Shown one piece after another: positions 1 to 8,485 of a stretch of 64,000 nt of DNA. The notes below the pieces were generated by a model. It saw only the letters and a list, made by a program, of their open reading frames with translations, did not search any database and was not told the origin of the DNA. The translations under genes were made by a program, and so were the position numbers. Source of the DNA: Paenibacillus pasadenensis (GTDB taxonomy: Bacteria; Bacillota; Bacilli; Paenibacillales; Paenibacillaceae); assembly GCF_023715725.1 (NCBI RefSeq), contig NZ_JAMBOT010000007.1, positions 62,001-126,000 on the forward strand, read 5' to 3'. How positions within the stretch are numbered: the first letter of the stretch is position 1; each line of letters opens with the position of its first letter.

Positions 1-9
1 TCTCTCTTG

Positions 10-18
10 CATAGGATA
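10..18 (+). promoter_or_regulatory. Possible sporulation sigma (E/K type) -10 element
   Basis: CATAGGATA fits the CATANNNTA -10 pattern used by mother-cell sigma factors E and K, 37 bases ahead of the first gene. The -35 region would lie at or beyond the window edge, so only half of the promoter can be judged. Short match; chance occurrence is possible. Confidence 0.2.
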
Positions 19-55
19 TCGAAAGAATCCTAGATAGATATACAGGAGGAAGAAT

Positions 56-463
56 ATGATACTCATTTTGTTTATTTTGCTCGTTCTTGTTGTTGGAGTC
101 TTTGATGCAAAACCTAATTACTGCAGCTCCGGCGATGGCGGCTCTTCTATAACCGGTACGAAGGGATTCAATATTTTCAATAACAGTCCTTACAGATTAG
201 AGCTTATTTCAATCAGCAACCCCCTATTGAATCCTCCTGACTTGAATATACCTCGTGGAGGCAGCCATCACTTTGAGGTGCCGTGCAGCTCTTCCCTTTA
301 CCTGGAATATTACGCTTATTCCGAAGATAATTATTACTGGGGCAGCTTAAAGGTTGAATTTTTTACGAGCTCGTTATGTTTGAACTACGGGATCAGAAAC
401 GATAGCTCAACGGGAAAAATCAACTATACAAAACGTTCTTATATCGCTGTATATGTATATTAA
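56..463 (+). CDS. Small exported or membrane-anchored protein, function unknown
   Basis: 135 residues. Residues 1-17 are almost entirely Ile, Leu, Val and Phe and form a signal peptide or N-terminal anchor. The rest is rich in Ser, Asn and Tyr, has three Cys (about 23, 77 and 108) and looks like a small extracytoplasmic beta-rich domain. The start is well fixed by an AGGAGGA ribosome site five bases upstream. It stands alone, converges with the next gene, and may be expressed in sporulation if the CATAGGATA motif upstream is real. I recognise no family. Confidence 0.6.
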   Translation: MILILFILLVLVVGVFDAKPNYCSSGDGGSSITGTKGFNIFNNSPYRLELISISNPLLNPPDLNIPRGGSHHFEVPCSSSLYLEYYAYSEDNYYWGSLKVEFFTSSLCLNYGIRNDSSTGKINYTKRSYIAVYVY

Positions 464-470
464 AAAACAG

Positions 471-513
471 CACAAAAAAAAAGCTGTCCCGCTTTTCAGA
501 GCGCGGACAGCTT
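471..513 (-). terminator. Intrinsic terminator between convergent genes
   Basis: A stem with arms AAGCTGTCC and GGACAGCTT is followed on the minus strand by a run of nine or more T (the A run at 472-482). It ends the SPFH/RHH transcript and probably also the plus-strand gene before it. Confidence 0.8.
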
Positions 514-516
514 TAA

Positions 517-720
517 TCATTGGTTATGATCGTTGTCACCAGCCGCTTCCGGCGGCGGGGCGGGACCGCGTTTAAGACGGCCGGACTTGCGCAGCGCTTC
601 TCGCAGCAGAAATTCAATATGGGCATTTACGCTTCGGAATTCGTCGCCGGCCCACTGCTCAACCGCCTGATAAATTTCCGGGTCGAGCCGGAGCGGGAAA
701 GATTTGCGTTCTTTGGCCAT
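517..720 (-). CDS. Ribbon-helix-helix (Arc-type) DNA-binding protein
   Basis: 67 residues. The N-terminal part has the Arc/MetJ pattern: a short strand (KSFPLRLDPEIYQAV) followed by two helices with SVNAHIEFLLREAL, and a charged Pro-rich tail. Such proteins bind operators as dimers. It begins five bases after the stop of the SPFH gene with no clear ribosome site, so it is probably translationally coupled to it. Established: Arc-type proteins are repressors, including some antitoxins. Inferred: it may regulate the SPFH gene. No toxin-like partner is visible. Confidence 0.75.
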   Translation of the reverse strand: MAKERKSFPLRLDPEIYQAVEQWAGDEFRSVNAHIEFLLREALRKSGRLKRGPAPPPEAAGDNDHNQ

Positions 721-725
721 GACGG

Positions 726-1595
726 CTAATTGTATAACGTGCCGGCATTGATGACCGGCGTCGTTCCCCGCTCGGACACAATAGCCACCATCAGATTGTT
801 GATCATCGCCGCGCGCCGCTCGTCATCAAGCACAATTCCGCGTTTCTCCAGCTGCTGCAGCGCCGACTCCACCATTCCGACTGCCCCGTCTACAATTTTC
901 TGCCTTGCTGATACGATTGCTTCCGCCTGCTGCCGCTGCAGCATTGCACCCGCAATTTCCGGTGCATAGGCCAAATGGGACAAGCGGGTTTCCATAACCT
1001 CAACTCCAGCCACCATAAGCCGGTCCTGCAGCTCTGCGAGCAGCAGGCTGCTTACCTCATCCGCATTGCCGCGCAGGGAAATCGCCGAAAGATCCTCATA
1101 GGTATCGTACGGAAACTGGGCGGCCAGATGACGGATCGCCGTTTCACTCTGAATTTCCACGAACGTTTCGTAATCATCCACTTCAAAGCTGGCGCGCGCT
1201 GTGTCCGTTACCTTGAACACAATTACTGCCGCAATCTCGACCGGATTGCCAGACGCATCGTTCACCTTCAGCTTCTGGCTGTTGAAGTTGCGGACTTTGA
1301 GCGACACCCGAGCCTTCGAGCTGAACGGCATTACGAGCCAGAGCCCGCTATCGGTTATCGTGCCTTTATAACGTCCGAAAAATGTAACCACCTTCGCCTG
1401 ATTCGGCTGAACAATCGTTAAAGCACTGAACAGAACGAATGATACGATCAGTAAAATCGCTCCAGAAACGTAACCGATCGCCGCCAGGTCTAATCCATCG
1501 CTAATAATGAATAAATACACAGCTACCGCAATCGCCGCTAAAGCGATCAGCATCGCCAAAAACCCGTTTGTATGCCATGCCTTGCGCTCCTTCAT
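726..1595 (-). CDS. SPFH/band-7 domain membrane protein
   Basis: 289 residues. Two hydrophobic segments (about 13-33 and 37-60) precede an SPFH domain (about 65-240) with the typical start [18 protein letters not shown] and the middle stretch [17 protein letters not shown]. The last 40 residues form a helical tail ([20 protein letters not shown]). Stomatin/prohibitin-like proteins form membrane rings and organise membrane domains; the exact role here is unknown. It is first in a two-gene unit with the ribbon-helix-helix protein. Confidence 0.85.
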   Translation of the reverse strand: MKERKAWHTNGFLAMLIALAAIAVAVYLFIISDGLDLAAIGYVSGAILLIVSFVLFSALTIVQPNQAKVVTFFGRYKGTITDSGLWLVMPFSSKARVSLKVRNFNSQKLKVNDASGNPVEIAAVIVFKVTDTARASFEVDDYETFVEIQSETAIRHLAAQFPYDTYEDLSAISLRGNADEVSSLLLAELQDRLMVAGVEVMETRLSHLAYAPEIAGAMLQRQQAEAIVSARQKIVDGAVGMVESALQQLEKRGIVLDDERRAAMINNLMVAIVSERGTTPVINAGTLYN

Positions 1596-1689
1596 CAGAC
1601 CAGCTCCCCATATCTTTTTGATATTTATATGATATCACTTTTTCTTGGAATTGGAAACTGGAAATTTCTTAGCTTCGTCCATATCGCCA

Positions 1690-1727
1690 AAAAAAGCCGG
1701 CCGCCAAGATTACTCGGCAGTCGGCTT
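1690..1727 (-). terminator. Intrinsic terminator
   Basis: On the minus strand, arms AAAGCCGACTGCCGAG and CTTGGCGGCCGGCTTT pair with small bulges and are followed by a T run. It lies 30-70 bases after the stop of the gene at 1758-2261. Confidence 0.7.
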
Positions 1728-1757
1728 TGCGGATGACGAATCGTATGGACAGGCGAG

Positions 1758-2261
1758 TTACTGCGGCGCAGGCGAAGCCTTTGGAGCGGATGACGGAGCC
1801 GGTGCCGGCGCAGGAGCAGGCATTTTGAGCTTGCCTTCATGATGCAGCTTCCGCAGCTCCTCGCGCAGCTGCTTCTCGTTCATGCCTTCGGTTTTAATCC
1901 CCTGTGCCGCGGCAAAAGCTTTAAGGCGCACCAGCCTTTTCTCCTTCATTACCTGTTTGAATTGCGCCCATTTTTCCGGCTGTTTTTCCTTCATAGCGCG
2001 GACTTCGCGGATCAGCTGCTCCTCGTTTTTACCGTCTGTTTTTATGCCAAAAAAGACGACCGCCTCCTTCAGCATATGGCGCTTATGCGCCTCGCGAAAA
2101 CGTTTATGGCCAGGACGGCCCTTCGGGTGATAAATTTCGCCATGCTGCTTGTAGGAGCCTTCCGGCTGTGTCGTTTGCGTTTGCTGCGGCTGCGCGGCAA
2201 TGCCCGCACCTGCTGGAAGGACAAGCGCGGCGGCCAGCGTAAGAGTAGTGAACAGATTCAT
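1758..2261 (-). CDS. Exported protein with duplicated helical motif and Ala-Pro tail
   Basis: 167 residues. Residues 1-23 are a signal peptide ending near AGIAAQ. The mature part is very basic and contains the same motif twice, FFGIKTDGKNEEQLIREV and AAQGIKTEGMNEKQLREEL, each a short turn plus an amphipathic helix. The C terminus is a low-complexity Ala-Pro-Ser tail (PAPAPAPAPSSAP), a shape common in wall-associated proteins. The start has the ribosome site AAAGGAG. It has its own terminator and no obvious operon partner. Function unknown; the duplicated motif suggests binding to an acidic surface. Confidence 0.6.
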   Translation of the reverse strand: MNLFTTLTLAAALVLPAGAGIAAQPQQTQTTQPEGSYKQHGEIYHPKGRPGHKRFREAHKRHMLKEAVVFFGIKTDGKNEEQLIREVRAMKEKQPEKWAQFKQVMKEKRLVRLKAFAAAQGIKTEGMNEKQLREELRKLHHEGKLKMPAPAPAPAPSSAPKASPAPQ

Positions 2262-2350
2262 CGTAATGGCACTCCTTTTGAATCGGTTTGGTTTCTCCTT
2301 TACGTTCCCCCAAACTTAACTGATTATTCCAAAATATTCTTATATGCAGC

Positions 2351-2378
2351 AAAAAGGCGCCCGATCAAGGGCGCCTTC
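2351..2378 (-). terminator. Intrinsic terminator
   Basis: Arms GGCGCC and GGCGCC around GATCAA, followed on the minus strand by five T. It sits ten bases after the stop of the gene at 2388-2726. Confidence 0.8.
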
Positions 2379-2387
2379 AAGGTTCAT

Positions 2388-2726
2388 TTATACCGATTGC
2401 CTGTTCAGCATCTGCATGAATTGATCATCCGTCAAATTCTGCCTCAGCACTTCGGATACGGCAATATCGTCGCAATCCGCTTTGGTCAGGTTTTTGCCCT
2501 TCATGTAGTATCCGTTGGTTTTGGCCATGGCGTAGAAGCCGCATAGCTGATCCGCCATTTTGACTGCCTCTGCCTCGTTATCGCAGCTCGCCAGAATGTT
2601 GCCGAAGCTGAGCGGATTTTTAGAGCTCTGAATGTTGACACGATAGGGAGCTGCAGCGTCCGACTCCTCGTACTTGACCAGAATCTCGATGTCGGAACAC
2701 GTATTTCGATATTTGATAGACATCAT
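2388..2726 (-). CDS. Hypothetical cytoplasmic protein
   Basis: About 112 residues, with no signal peptide or membrane segment and a mixed alpha/beta pattern. It contains four Cys (SDIEI after the first, then LASCDNEAE, DQLCGFY, KADCDDIA) but no paired CxxC. Two adjacent ATG codons (2726, 2723) follow the ribosome-like AGGCGG; a GTG at 2732 is a third option. The gene is alone between CorA and its own terminator. I recognise no family. Confidence 0.5.
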   Translation of the reverse strand: MMSIKYRNTCSDIEILVKYEESDAAAPYRVNIQSSKNPLSFGNILASCDNEAEAVKMADQLCGFYAMAKTNGYYMKGKNLTKADCDDIAVSEVLRQNLTDDQFMQMLNRQSV

Positions 2727-2828
2727 CAACACCGCCTATGGGAACCTCGCTTGAGGTAGATTCGGTCAGTGCCGTTAGCGCTGCCGTACTAGCTATTAAA
2801 CCGCTTCCCGGACCGCTAAACAGCGGAC

Positions 2829-3836
2829 TCACATTTGTTCCCGCCGGTTGTCGTCCCGCAGCAGATCGCCCATCCAGCCCTTGCTTCGCATCCAGACATA
2901 AACGGACAGCGTGGAGGCGCCGATGACGCCAAGCGCGATCCAGTAGCCCATCTGCCATTTCAGCTCCGGCATATTCTCAAAGTTCATGCCCCATATCGCT
3001 CCGATGGCCATCATCGGCGTGCACAGAATCGTAAATACCGTGAGCGTCTTCATAATTTCATTGCCCCGGTAATTCGAAATGTTCTCCTCCAGCAGCAGCA
3101 GCGATTCCAGCTCCTGATTGTACTCATCCTGCAGCATGATCATGCGCTCCAGGCGCGATTGCAGCGCGTTGTGAATCCTGCTGTTCTCCATCCGCTCGGG
3201 AAATGCCTCCTCCAGCGCGTAACGGATTTCGCGGATCGGCCTCGTCAGCCCCGTCCAGTGCAGCAGCGCGTAGCGCAGCTCGACGATTTGCCGGAACATG
3301 TTGCCGCCGTTGCGGACGCGCAGCGTTTCCTCCATTTCCCTCAGCTTTGTCTCAAACCGGTCCATGCCTTCAAAAAAAGGCTCCATCACGCCGGCGAGCA
3401 GGTGAACAAAGCCGTCCAGAGCGGTATCCGCATCCTCGGCATGCTCAAAAAACAGCTCCGCCTTTTCGCATTTATCAATGACGGTTTTTGGCTCGAACTG
3501 AATCGTATACAGCTCTTTTTCCGTCAGCAAAAAGTGAAAATAAGTCGTGCTGCCGGAGTCGCTGTCCGCGTCCCCGATGACAAGCGTGCCAAATACGGCA
3601 TTGTTTTTCTTCTGAAACGATATTGCTGACAAATAATTCGTATCCCGATCCCGGCATGACTCCGCCCATTTTTGAAAATGCATGTTATCGCTAAGCGCCT
3701 CTGATGCTTTGTCCGGATCCGAAAAAGCATGCCATGCCCATTGCTCCTTGTTTCCGGATTCACGCGTCCCGTCCAATTGGTCCGCCTCTTCCGCAAGCTC
3801 CATACCCTCGCTTTTGCCAAACTGCTGTCCTTTCAT
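2829..3836 (-). CDS. corA: CorA-family divalent cation transporter
   Basis: 335 residues. The C-terminal part carries the family signature GMN (GAIWGMNFENMPELKW, about residues 282-297) at the end of the first of two membrane helices; the second is MGYWIALGVIGASTLSVYVW. The N-terminal two thirds form the cytosolic funnel with its long stalk helix (NALQSRLERMIMLQDEYNQELES). Established: GMN lines the Mg2+ pore of CorA pentamers. The first 50 residues are weakly conserved and charged. A GAGGGG ribosome site supports the ATG. Mg2+, Co2+ or Ni2+ transport cannot be told apart from sequence. Confidence 0.88.
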   Translation of the reverse strand: MKGQQFGKSEGMELAEEADQLDGTRESGNKEQWAWHAFSDPDKASEALSDNMHFQKWAESCRDRDTNYLSAISFQKKNNAVFGTLVIGDADSDSGSTTYFHFLLTEKELYTIQFEPKTVIDKCEKAELFFEHAEDADTALDGFVHLLAGVMEPFFEGMDRFETKLREMEETLRVRNGGNMFRQIVELRYALLHWTGLTRPIREIRYALEEAFPERMENSRIHNALQSRLERMIMLQDEYNQELESLLLLEENISNYRGNEIMKTLTVFTILCTPMMAIGAIWGMNFENMPELKWQMGYWIALGVIGASTLSVYVWMRSKGWMGDLLRDDNRREQM

Positions 3837-3936
3837 CCCCGAACCCCTCTTTCGCCGTATCTATTCTAGTTCCCCATACCCGTAACTTCTTATTCTAGAA
3901 ACAATCTGCAGCCAAACGGACGCTTCCAATTTCTGA

Positions 3937-3970
3937 TAAAAAAAGCCCCTGGAGCGCTGCTCCAGAGACT
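3937..3970 (-). terminator. Intrinsic terminator of the Ktr gene
   Basis: Arms CTGGAGC and GCTCCAG with loop GCT (on the plus strand), extended by CTCT/AGGGG, and a run of seven T on the minus strand. It lies just past the stop at 3979. Confidence 0.85.
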
Positions 3971-3978
3971 GCTTGCGA

Positions 3979-5316
3979 TTAGCCGATAATAATCTGCCCT
4001 TCGGGATATCGGAAAGGCTCTTTTTTTGGTTTGGAGCGGAAAGCAAACGCCAGCGTCAGCAGGCCGAGCCTGCCCATAAACATAAGCGCGATAATGATTC
4101 CTTTGCCGTAATCGGAAAGCTCCAGCGTCGCTCCAAGGCTGAAGCCGACTGTGCCAAATGCCGATACCGCCTCGAAAAGCAAGACGAGGAAGTGGCCGTC
4201 CTCCACCGTCGTTAACAGCATCGTAGCGCCTACGATGACGATTACCCCCATCAGCGTAACCGTGATGGCCCGATAGAGCTCACGAGCCGCAATGCGATGC
4301 CGGAAAATAACCGCATCCTCGCGGCCGCGAATGATTGCCCCAATGCCGGCCAGCAGCACGACAAAGGTCGTAATCTTGATGCCGCCTCCCGTTGAGCCCG
4401 GCGCCGCTCCGATAAACATTAGAATGACCATAAGCAGCTGCGTCGCCTGCCGTAAATCGGCAATCGGCACCGTATTCAGGCCGGCCGAGCGGAGGCTGAC
4501 GGACTGGAACATCGAGGCCCACAGCTTGCCGTCCAGCCCCAATGCGCCGAAGGTGCGGGGATTTGTGTATTCAAAAATAAAAAACAGCACCGCTCCCCCA
4601 ACCGTCAACACGAGAGTCGCCCATAGCACTACCTTGCTATGCAGCGACAGCTTGCGCTTTTCCGGCCAGCGGATCAGATCCGCCATGACGATAAAGCCCA
4701 TGCTGCCGAAAATAATCAGCGCCATGGAAATAATATTGATCGCCGGATCGTTCACAAACTGGCTCCAGCCTCCGAGCAGCTCAAACCCCGCATTATTAAA
4801 GATCGACACCGCGTGGAAAATGCCGTTGTACACGGCTTGTCCAAACGTCATGCTGTCCATCCACACTGCGGCGAACAGGATCGCTCCTACGCTCTCGATC
4901 GCAACGGAAAACAAAAAAATCCGGATGACAAGCTGCACGATGCCGCTCATCTCGGTTTGATTGAGCGCTTCCTTGAGCACGAGCCTGTCCCGCAGTGATA
5001 TTTTGCGCCCTAGCGCCAACGCAAACCAGGTCGCCGCCGTCATGAAACCGACACCGCCAAGCTGGAACAGGCAGAGCAGGACGATTTGGCCGAATCTGGA
5101 ATAGTGCGCGCCGGTATCCATGATCGTCAGTCCCGTCACGCAGGTCGCCGACGTCGCCGTGAACAGCGCATCGAGAAATTTAATCCGCTCGCCGCTGGCC
5201 GAAGCAGCCGGCAGGCTGAGCAGCGCCGTGCCAATGATGATCAGCAGGAAAAATCCGGCGGTGAGCACCCTGGGCGGCGTCAAATAATGCGGTTTGATGA
5301 TACGGTTGGAAAGCAC
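3979..5316 (-). CDS. ktrB: KtrB-type potassium uptake channel subunit
   Basis: 445 residues, the usual KtrB length. It has four membrane-pore-membrane repeats with the K+ filter glycines visible: TATSATCVTGL, SIFNNAGFELL, SLRSAGLNTVP and AFGTVGFSLG. A glycine-rich gate stretch GAAPGSTGGGIKITT follows the third repeat. Established: KtrB forms dimers gated by a cytosolic KtrA ring that binds nucleotides and c-di-AMP. No ktrA lies next to it, so the regulatory subunit must be elsewhere. The start is GTG with an AAAGGGG ribosome site. Confidence 0.9.
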   Translation of the reverse strand: MLSNRIIKPHYLTPPRVLTAGFFLLIIIGTALLSLPAASASGERIKFLDALFTATSATCVTGLTIMDTGAHYSRFGQIVLLCLFQLGGVGFMTAATWFALALGRKISLRDRLVLKEALNQTEMSGIVQLVIRIFLFSVAIESVGAILFAAVWMDSMTFGQAVYNGIFHAVSIFNNAGFELLGGWSQFVNDPAINIISMALIIFGSMGFIVMADLIRWPEKRKLSLHSKVVLWATLVLTVGGAVLFFIFEYTNPRTFGALGLDGKLWASMFQSVSLRSAGLNTVPIADLRQATQLLMVILMFIGAAPGSTGGGIKITTFVVLLAGIGAIIRGREDAVIFRHRIAARELYRAITVTLMGVIVIVGATMLLTTVEDGHFLVLLFEAVSAFGTVGFSLGATLELSDYGKGIIIALMFMGRLGLLTLAFAFRSKPKKEPFRYPEGQIIIG

Positions 5317-5388
5317 TGAAGAAGCCCCTTTCTTGCATGTCCGACACAGCGCATGAGCGCATCCTCTATACTATAGCCGAATACAAGA

Positions 5389-5413
5389 AAAGCAGTCCAC
5401 TTAGGACTGCTTT
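5389..5413 (-). terminator. Intrinsic terminator carrying a stop codon in its loop
   Basis: Arms AAAGCAGTCC and GGACTGCTTT form a perfect ten-base stem. The TAA stop of the upstream kinase gene (5401-5403) lies in the five-base loop. On the minus strand CTTTTCTT follows. Confidence 0.8.
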
Positions 5414-7626
5414 CCTGCACGATATTCGGGCATCAAGTAACGGCCGATCATCCGCTCCAGCAAGTCCGGCCGAATCGGCTTGCTGATATAATCCGTCATA
5501 CCGGCTTCCAGACACTTCTGCCTGTCGCCCGGCAGCACGTTAGCCGTCATCGCTACGATAATAGGCTTCGGCGCGGCGGACTTCATTTTGATCAGGCGCG
5601 TCGCTTCAAGACCGTCCATTACGGGCATTTTCATATCCATGAAAATAAGGTCGTACCTGCTGCTGAGCGCCATATCTACCGCAAGCTCGCCGTTTTCGGC
5701 CACATCGGCAGCAACGCCGAGCCGGTCCAGCAGCTTCAGGATGAGCTTTTGATTGACGTCATTATCCTCCGCCACAAGCACTCTGGGCTGGCTAAGCGGC
5801 TTATACGAGCGATCCTGGCTCAAGCTCGTGAAGGGCACAAGCTCGCCGCGAAGCTCAGATGAACCGGCCGTTAATATTGAAGTTGCAGACGAGGCAGCGC
5901 TAATTTCCGCGATGGAGTCGCTCAGCATGGCTGAAAAGGAGAAGGGCTGGGACTCCTGCCAGCTGAACGGCGTCTGGTTTTGCGACACCGCCGGGTAATC
6001 GTCCGCTCCAAAGCTGAGCCGCTCGTCTACACGCTCCAGCCGTGTCGTAAACCGGAATTTCGCTCCCGCAGGCGCATTTGGCTCGCAAATAATTGTGCCG
6101 TCCATAAGCTCCACCAGATTTTTGCAAATGGCGAGCCCCAGGCCGGTTCCTCCATACTTGCGGGTCATTGAGGAGTCCAGCTGAGAGAACGGCTGGAACA
6201 GCTGCGCCATTTTCTCCTCTGGAATTCCTACTCCTGTATCGCAAACCTCAAATTCCAGTATCAGATCGTCACTCATCGACAATGCCGGCGCATGCAAACT
6301 AACCTCGACCTTGATATGCCCCTCATTCGTAAACTTGATAGCATTGCTGATCAGATTCATTAATATTTGCCGGAGCTTGGTCACGTCGCCGTACAAATAT
6401 GCCGGAACATCTTCCGCAATCGTGCATACAAGATCAAGGTTATTTTCACGCGCTTTGGCCATGAACAGGTCAATGGACTCATCCAGGCAGCTCTGAAGCG
6501 CAAACGGGATCTTTTCCAGCTCCAGCTTGCCCGCTTCAATCTTGGCATAGTCCAAAATGTCGTTGATGACTCCAAGCAGGGAATCTCCGCTTTTCAAAAT
6601 AATTTCCGTAAAATCCCGCTGTTCCTCGTTCAATTCCGTTTCCGTCAGCAAATTGGTCATGCCGAGAATGCCGTTCATTGGCGTGCGGATTTCATGACTG
6701 ACCATTGCGAGGAAATCCGTCTTAGCCCGGTCGGCAATTTCGGCCGCTTCCTTGGCGGCTAACAGCTCACGCTCCGCTTTTTTGCGCTCCGTGATGTCGC
6801 TCACCGTACAGGCAAATATCAGCTCGTCGTCCACATGAGTGCTGCCCATCTTGATTTCAGCGTGGAAGCGGCTGCCGTCCTTGCGCTTTGGCATCACCTC
6901 GATGAGCCGTCCGGACGATAAGCCCTCTGCCGTCTGCTCCGTCATGCCCTCCAGCCGCTTCATGCACAGCTCCGGCATCAGCTCGTGAATATGCTTGCCA
7001 ATCACTTCCTGCTCCTCGTAATTAAACATCGGAAAGAGCGAAGGATTAACGGTCAGAATCATGCCCATGTCGTCAAACGTAATCATCGTATCCATCGAGG
7101 TGCTGCTGATGACGCTTTTGATCGCCTCCGCCTTTGTCAGCTCGTAGGCGGTGCGCATCAGCTCCTTGTTCATCCGCTCCAGCTCCTGCGTCTGCTGCTG
7201 CAGAAGCACCTTTTGCTGCTGAAGCTTTTTGTTGCTGATAAACATGCCGACGAAGCCTTCGATTTTGGAGCGGAATATTTGCGGCACAAACGGCTTCAGC
7301 ATATAATCGATCGCGCCGACCGCATATCCGGTAAATAAATGCTGCGACTCCTTGCTCGTAGCCGAAACAAATATGATCGGAATTTCCTTCGTTTTTTCAC
7401 GCGACTTGATCATGCGCGCCGTTTCAAAGCCGTCCATGCCCGGCATCTGCACATCCATCACAATAACAGCAAAATCATCCTTAAGGAGAGCCCGCAGAGC
7501 CTCTTCGCCGGAGAGGCATTTGACAAGGTTGTAATTCAAGTCCGCCAACACGGCCTCGATGGCAAGAAGATTCTCCGGATAATCGTCTACGAGCAAGATG
7601 TTGATCGGTCCGTCGTACTGGATCAT
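5401..7626 (-). CDS. Hybrid sensor histidine kinase (REC-PAS-HisKA-HATPase-REC)
   Basis: 741 residues, soluble, no membrane segment. Order: receiver domain (about 8-125, phospho-acceptor in VIVMDVQMPGMDG), a coiled coil, a PAS domain (about 170-290), a HisKA helix with AMVSHEIRTPMNGILG (about 310), an ATPase domain with NLISNAIKF, DTGVGI and GGTGLGLAI, and a second receiver (about 615-735, LIFMDMKMPVMDG). The leading receiver suggests it is driven by another kinase, most simply the large kinase two genes upstream. ATG follows AGGAGGG. Last gene of the signalling operon; its stop lies in the terminator loop. Confidence 0.9.
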   Translation of the reverse strand: MIQYDGPINILLVDDYPENLLAIEAVLADLNYNLVKCLSGEEALRALLKDDFAVIVMDVQMPGMDGFETARMIKSREKTKEIPIIFVSATSKESQHLFTGYAVGAIDYMLKPFVPQIFRSKIEGFVGMFISNKKLQQQKVLLQQQTQELERMNKELMRTAYELTKAEAIKSVISSTSMDTMITFDDMGMILTVNPSLFPMFNYEEQEVIGKHIHELMPELCMKRLEGMTEQTAEGLSSGRLIEVMPKRKDGSRFHAEIKMGSTHVDDELIFACTVSDITERKKAERELLAAKEAAEIADRAKTDFLAMVSHEIRTPMNGILGMTNLLTETELNEEQRDFTEIILKSGDSLLGVINDILDYAKIEAGKLELEKIPFALQSCLDESIDLFMAKARENNLDLVCTIAEDVPAYLYGDVTKLRQILMNLISNAIKFTNEGHIKVEVSLHAPALSMSDDLILEFEVCDTGVGIPEEKMAQLFQPFSQLDSSMTRKYGGTGLGLAICKNLVELMDGTIICEPNAPAGAKFRFTTRLERVDERLSFGADDYPAVSQNQTPFSWQESQPFSFSAMLSDSIAEISAASSATSILTAGSSELRGELVPFTSLSQDRSYKPLSQPRVLVAEDNDVNQKLILKLLDRLGVAADVAENGELAVDMALSSRYDLIFMDMKMPVMDGLEATRLIKMKSAAPKPIIVAMTANVLPGDRQKCLEAGMTDYISKPIRPDLLERMIGRYLMPEYRAGKQS

Positions 7627-7647
7627 GATCCCTCCTCTCCTTTTCGG

Positions 7648-8481
7648 TCATTTGACTTTGCGGTAAATCCGGTTGATGAGATCGAGATCGTCGAACTGGC
7701 TGGAATGCCGGGTGAAATTAATCGATTCCTTCGTGCCGAGCAGCAGCACGCCGAACATGCTGAGACTGTCATACAAAAGGCCGTGCACATGATTTTGCAG
7801 CTCCTTGTTGAAGTAGATCATCACATTGCGGCACAAAATGACGTGGAACTCGTTGAACGATCCGTCTGTTACAAGGTTATGCTGGGCGAACACGATATTT
7901 TTCTTAAGAAAGCTTTGAAAAATGACGGACTCGTACCGGGCCATATAATAGTCGGAAAACGACTCCGTCCCTCCAGCCTCCTGGTAATTACGCGTATACT
8001 GCTGCATCCGTTCAATCGGGAAGACGCCCTGACGGGCGACATCCAGCACCGTTGCGCTCATATCCGTCGCATAAATGCGCGTCCGGTCGAGCAGCCCTTC
8101 CTCATGAAGCAGGATGGCCATGGAATAAACCTCTTCACCCGTGGAGCAGCCGGCATGCCAGATGCGGATGAACGGGTACGTTTTGAGCAGCGGCACAACG
8201 TTGTGCCGGAAGGAGCGGAACACCTCGGGATCGCGGAACATCTCCGTTACATGGATAGTAAGATCCGACAGCAGCCGCTCCATGCAGCCCCGGTCGTGAA
8301 TCATTTTATCCGTAAGCGCCGTCACCGTCCCCAGCCGTTCCGCGTGCACGCGATGCCAGATGCGGCGGCGAATGGAGGCATAAGCGTAATTGCGAAAATC
8401 ATATCCGAACAGGCGGTACATCGCCTCCAGCAGAAGCTCAATTTCAACCTGTTCCTTTTCATCCGATTCACTCGGACCCAA
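7648..8481 (-). CDS. CheR-type protein-glutamate methyltransferase
   Basis: 277 residues. The N-terminal helical CheR_N domain is followed by the SAM-binding domain with IRIWHAGCSTGEEVYSMAI and the ending motif FHVILCRNVMIYFNKELQ. Established: CheR methylates glutamates of chemoreceptors. Here no receptor, CheB or other che gene is nearby; it sits between two hybrid kinases. Inferred: it modifies or tunes the upstream membrane kinase rather than flagellar chemotaxis. The start is uncertain: a TTG four bases after the upstream stop, without a clear ribosome site, which implies coupled translation. Confidence 0.88.
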   Translation of the reverse strand: MGPSESDEKEQVEIELLLEAMYRLFGYDFRNYAYASIRRRIWHRVHAERLGTVTALTDKMIHDRGCMERLLSDLTIHVTEMFRDPEVFRSFRHNVVPLLKTYPFIRIWHAGCSTGEEVYSMAILLHEEGLLDRTRIYATDMSATVLDVARQGVFPIERMQQYTRNYQEAGGTESFSDYYMARYESVIFQSFLKKNIVFAQHNLVTDGSFNEFHVILCRNVMIYFNKELQNHVHGLLYDSLSMFGVLLLGTKESINFTRHSSQFDDLDLINRIYRKVK

Positions 8482-8485
8482 ATGG

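Noticed and set aside
2620-2958. Minus-strand frame overlapping corA end and the 2388 gene
   Set aside because: Overlaps two better supported genes in other frames and has no ribosome site for a start in the gap.
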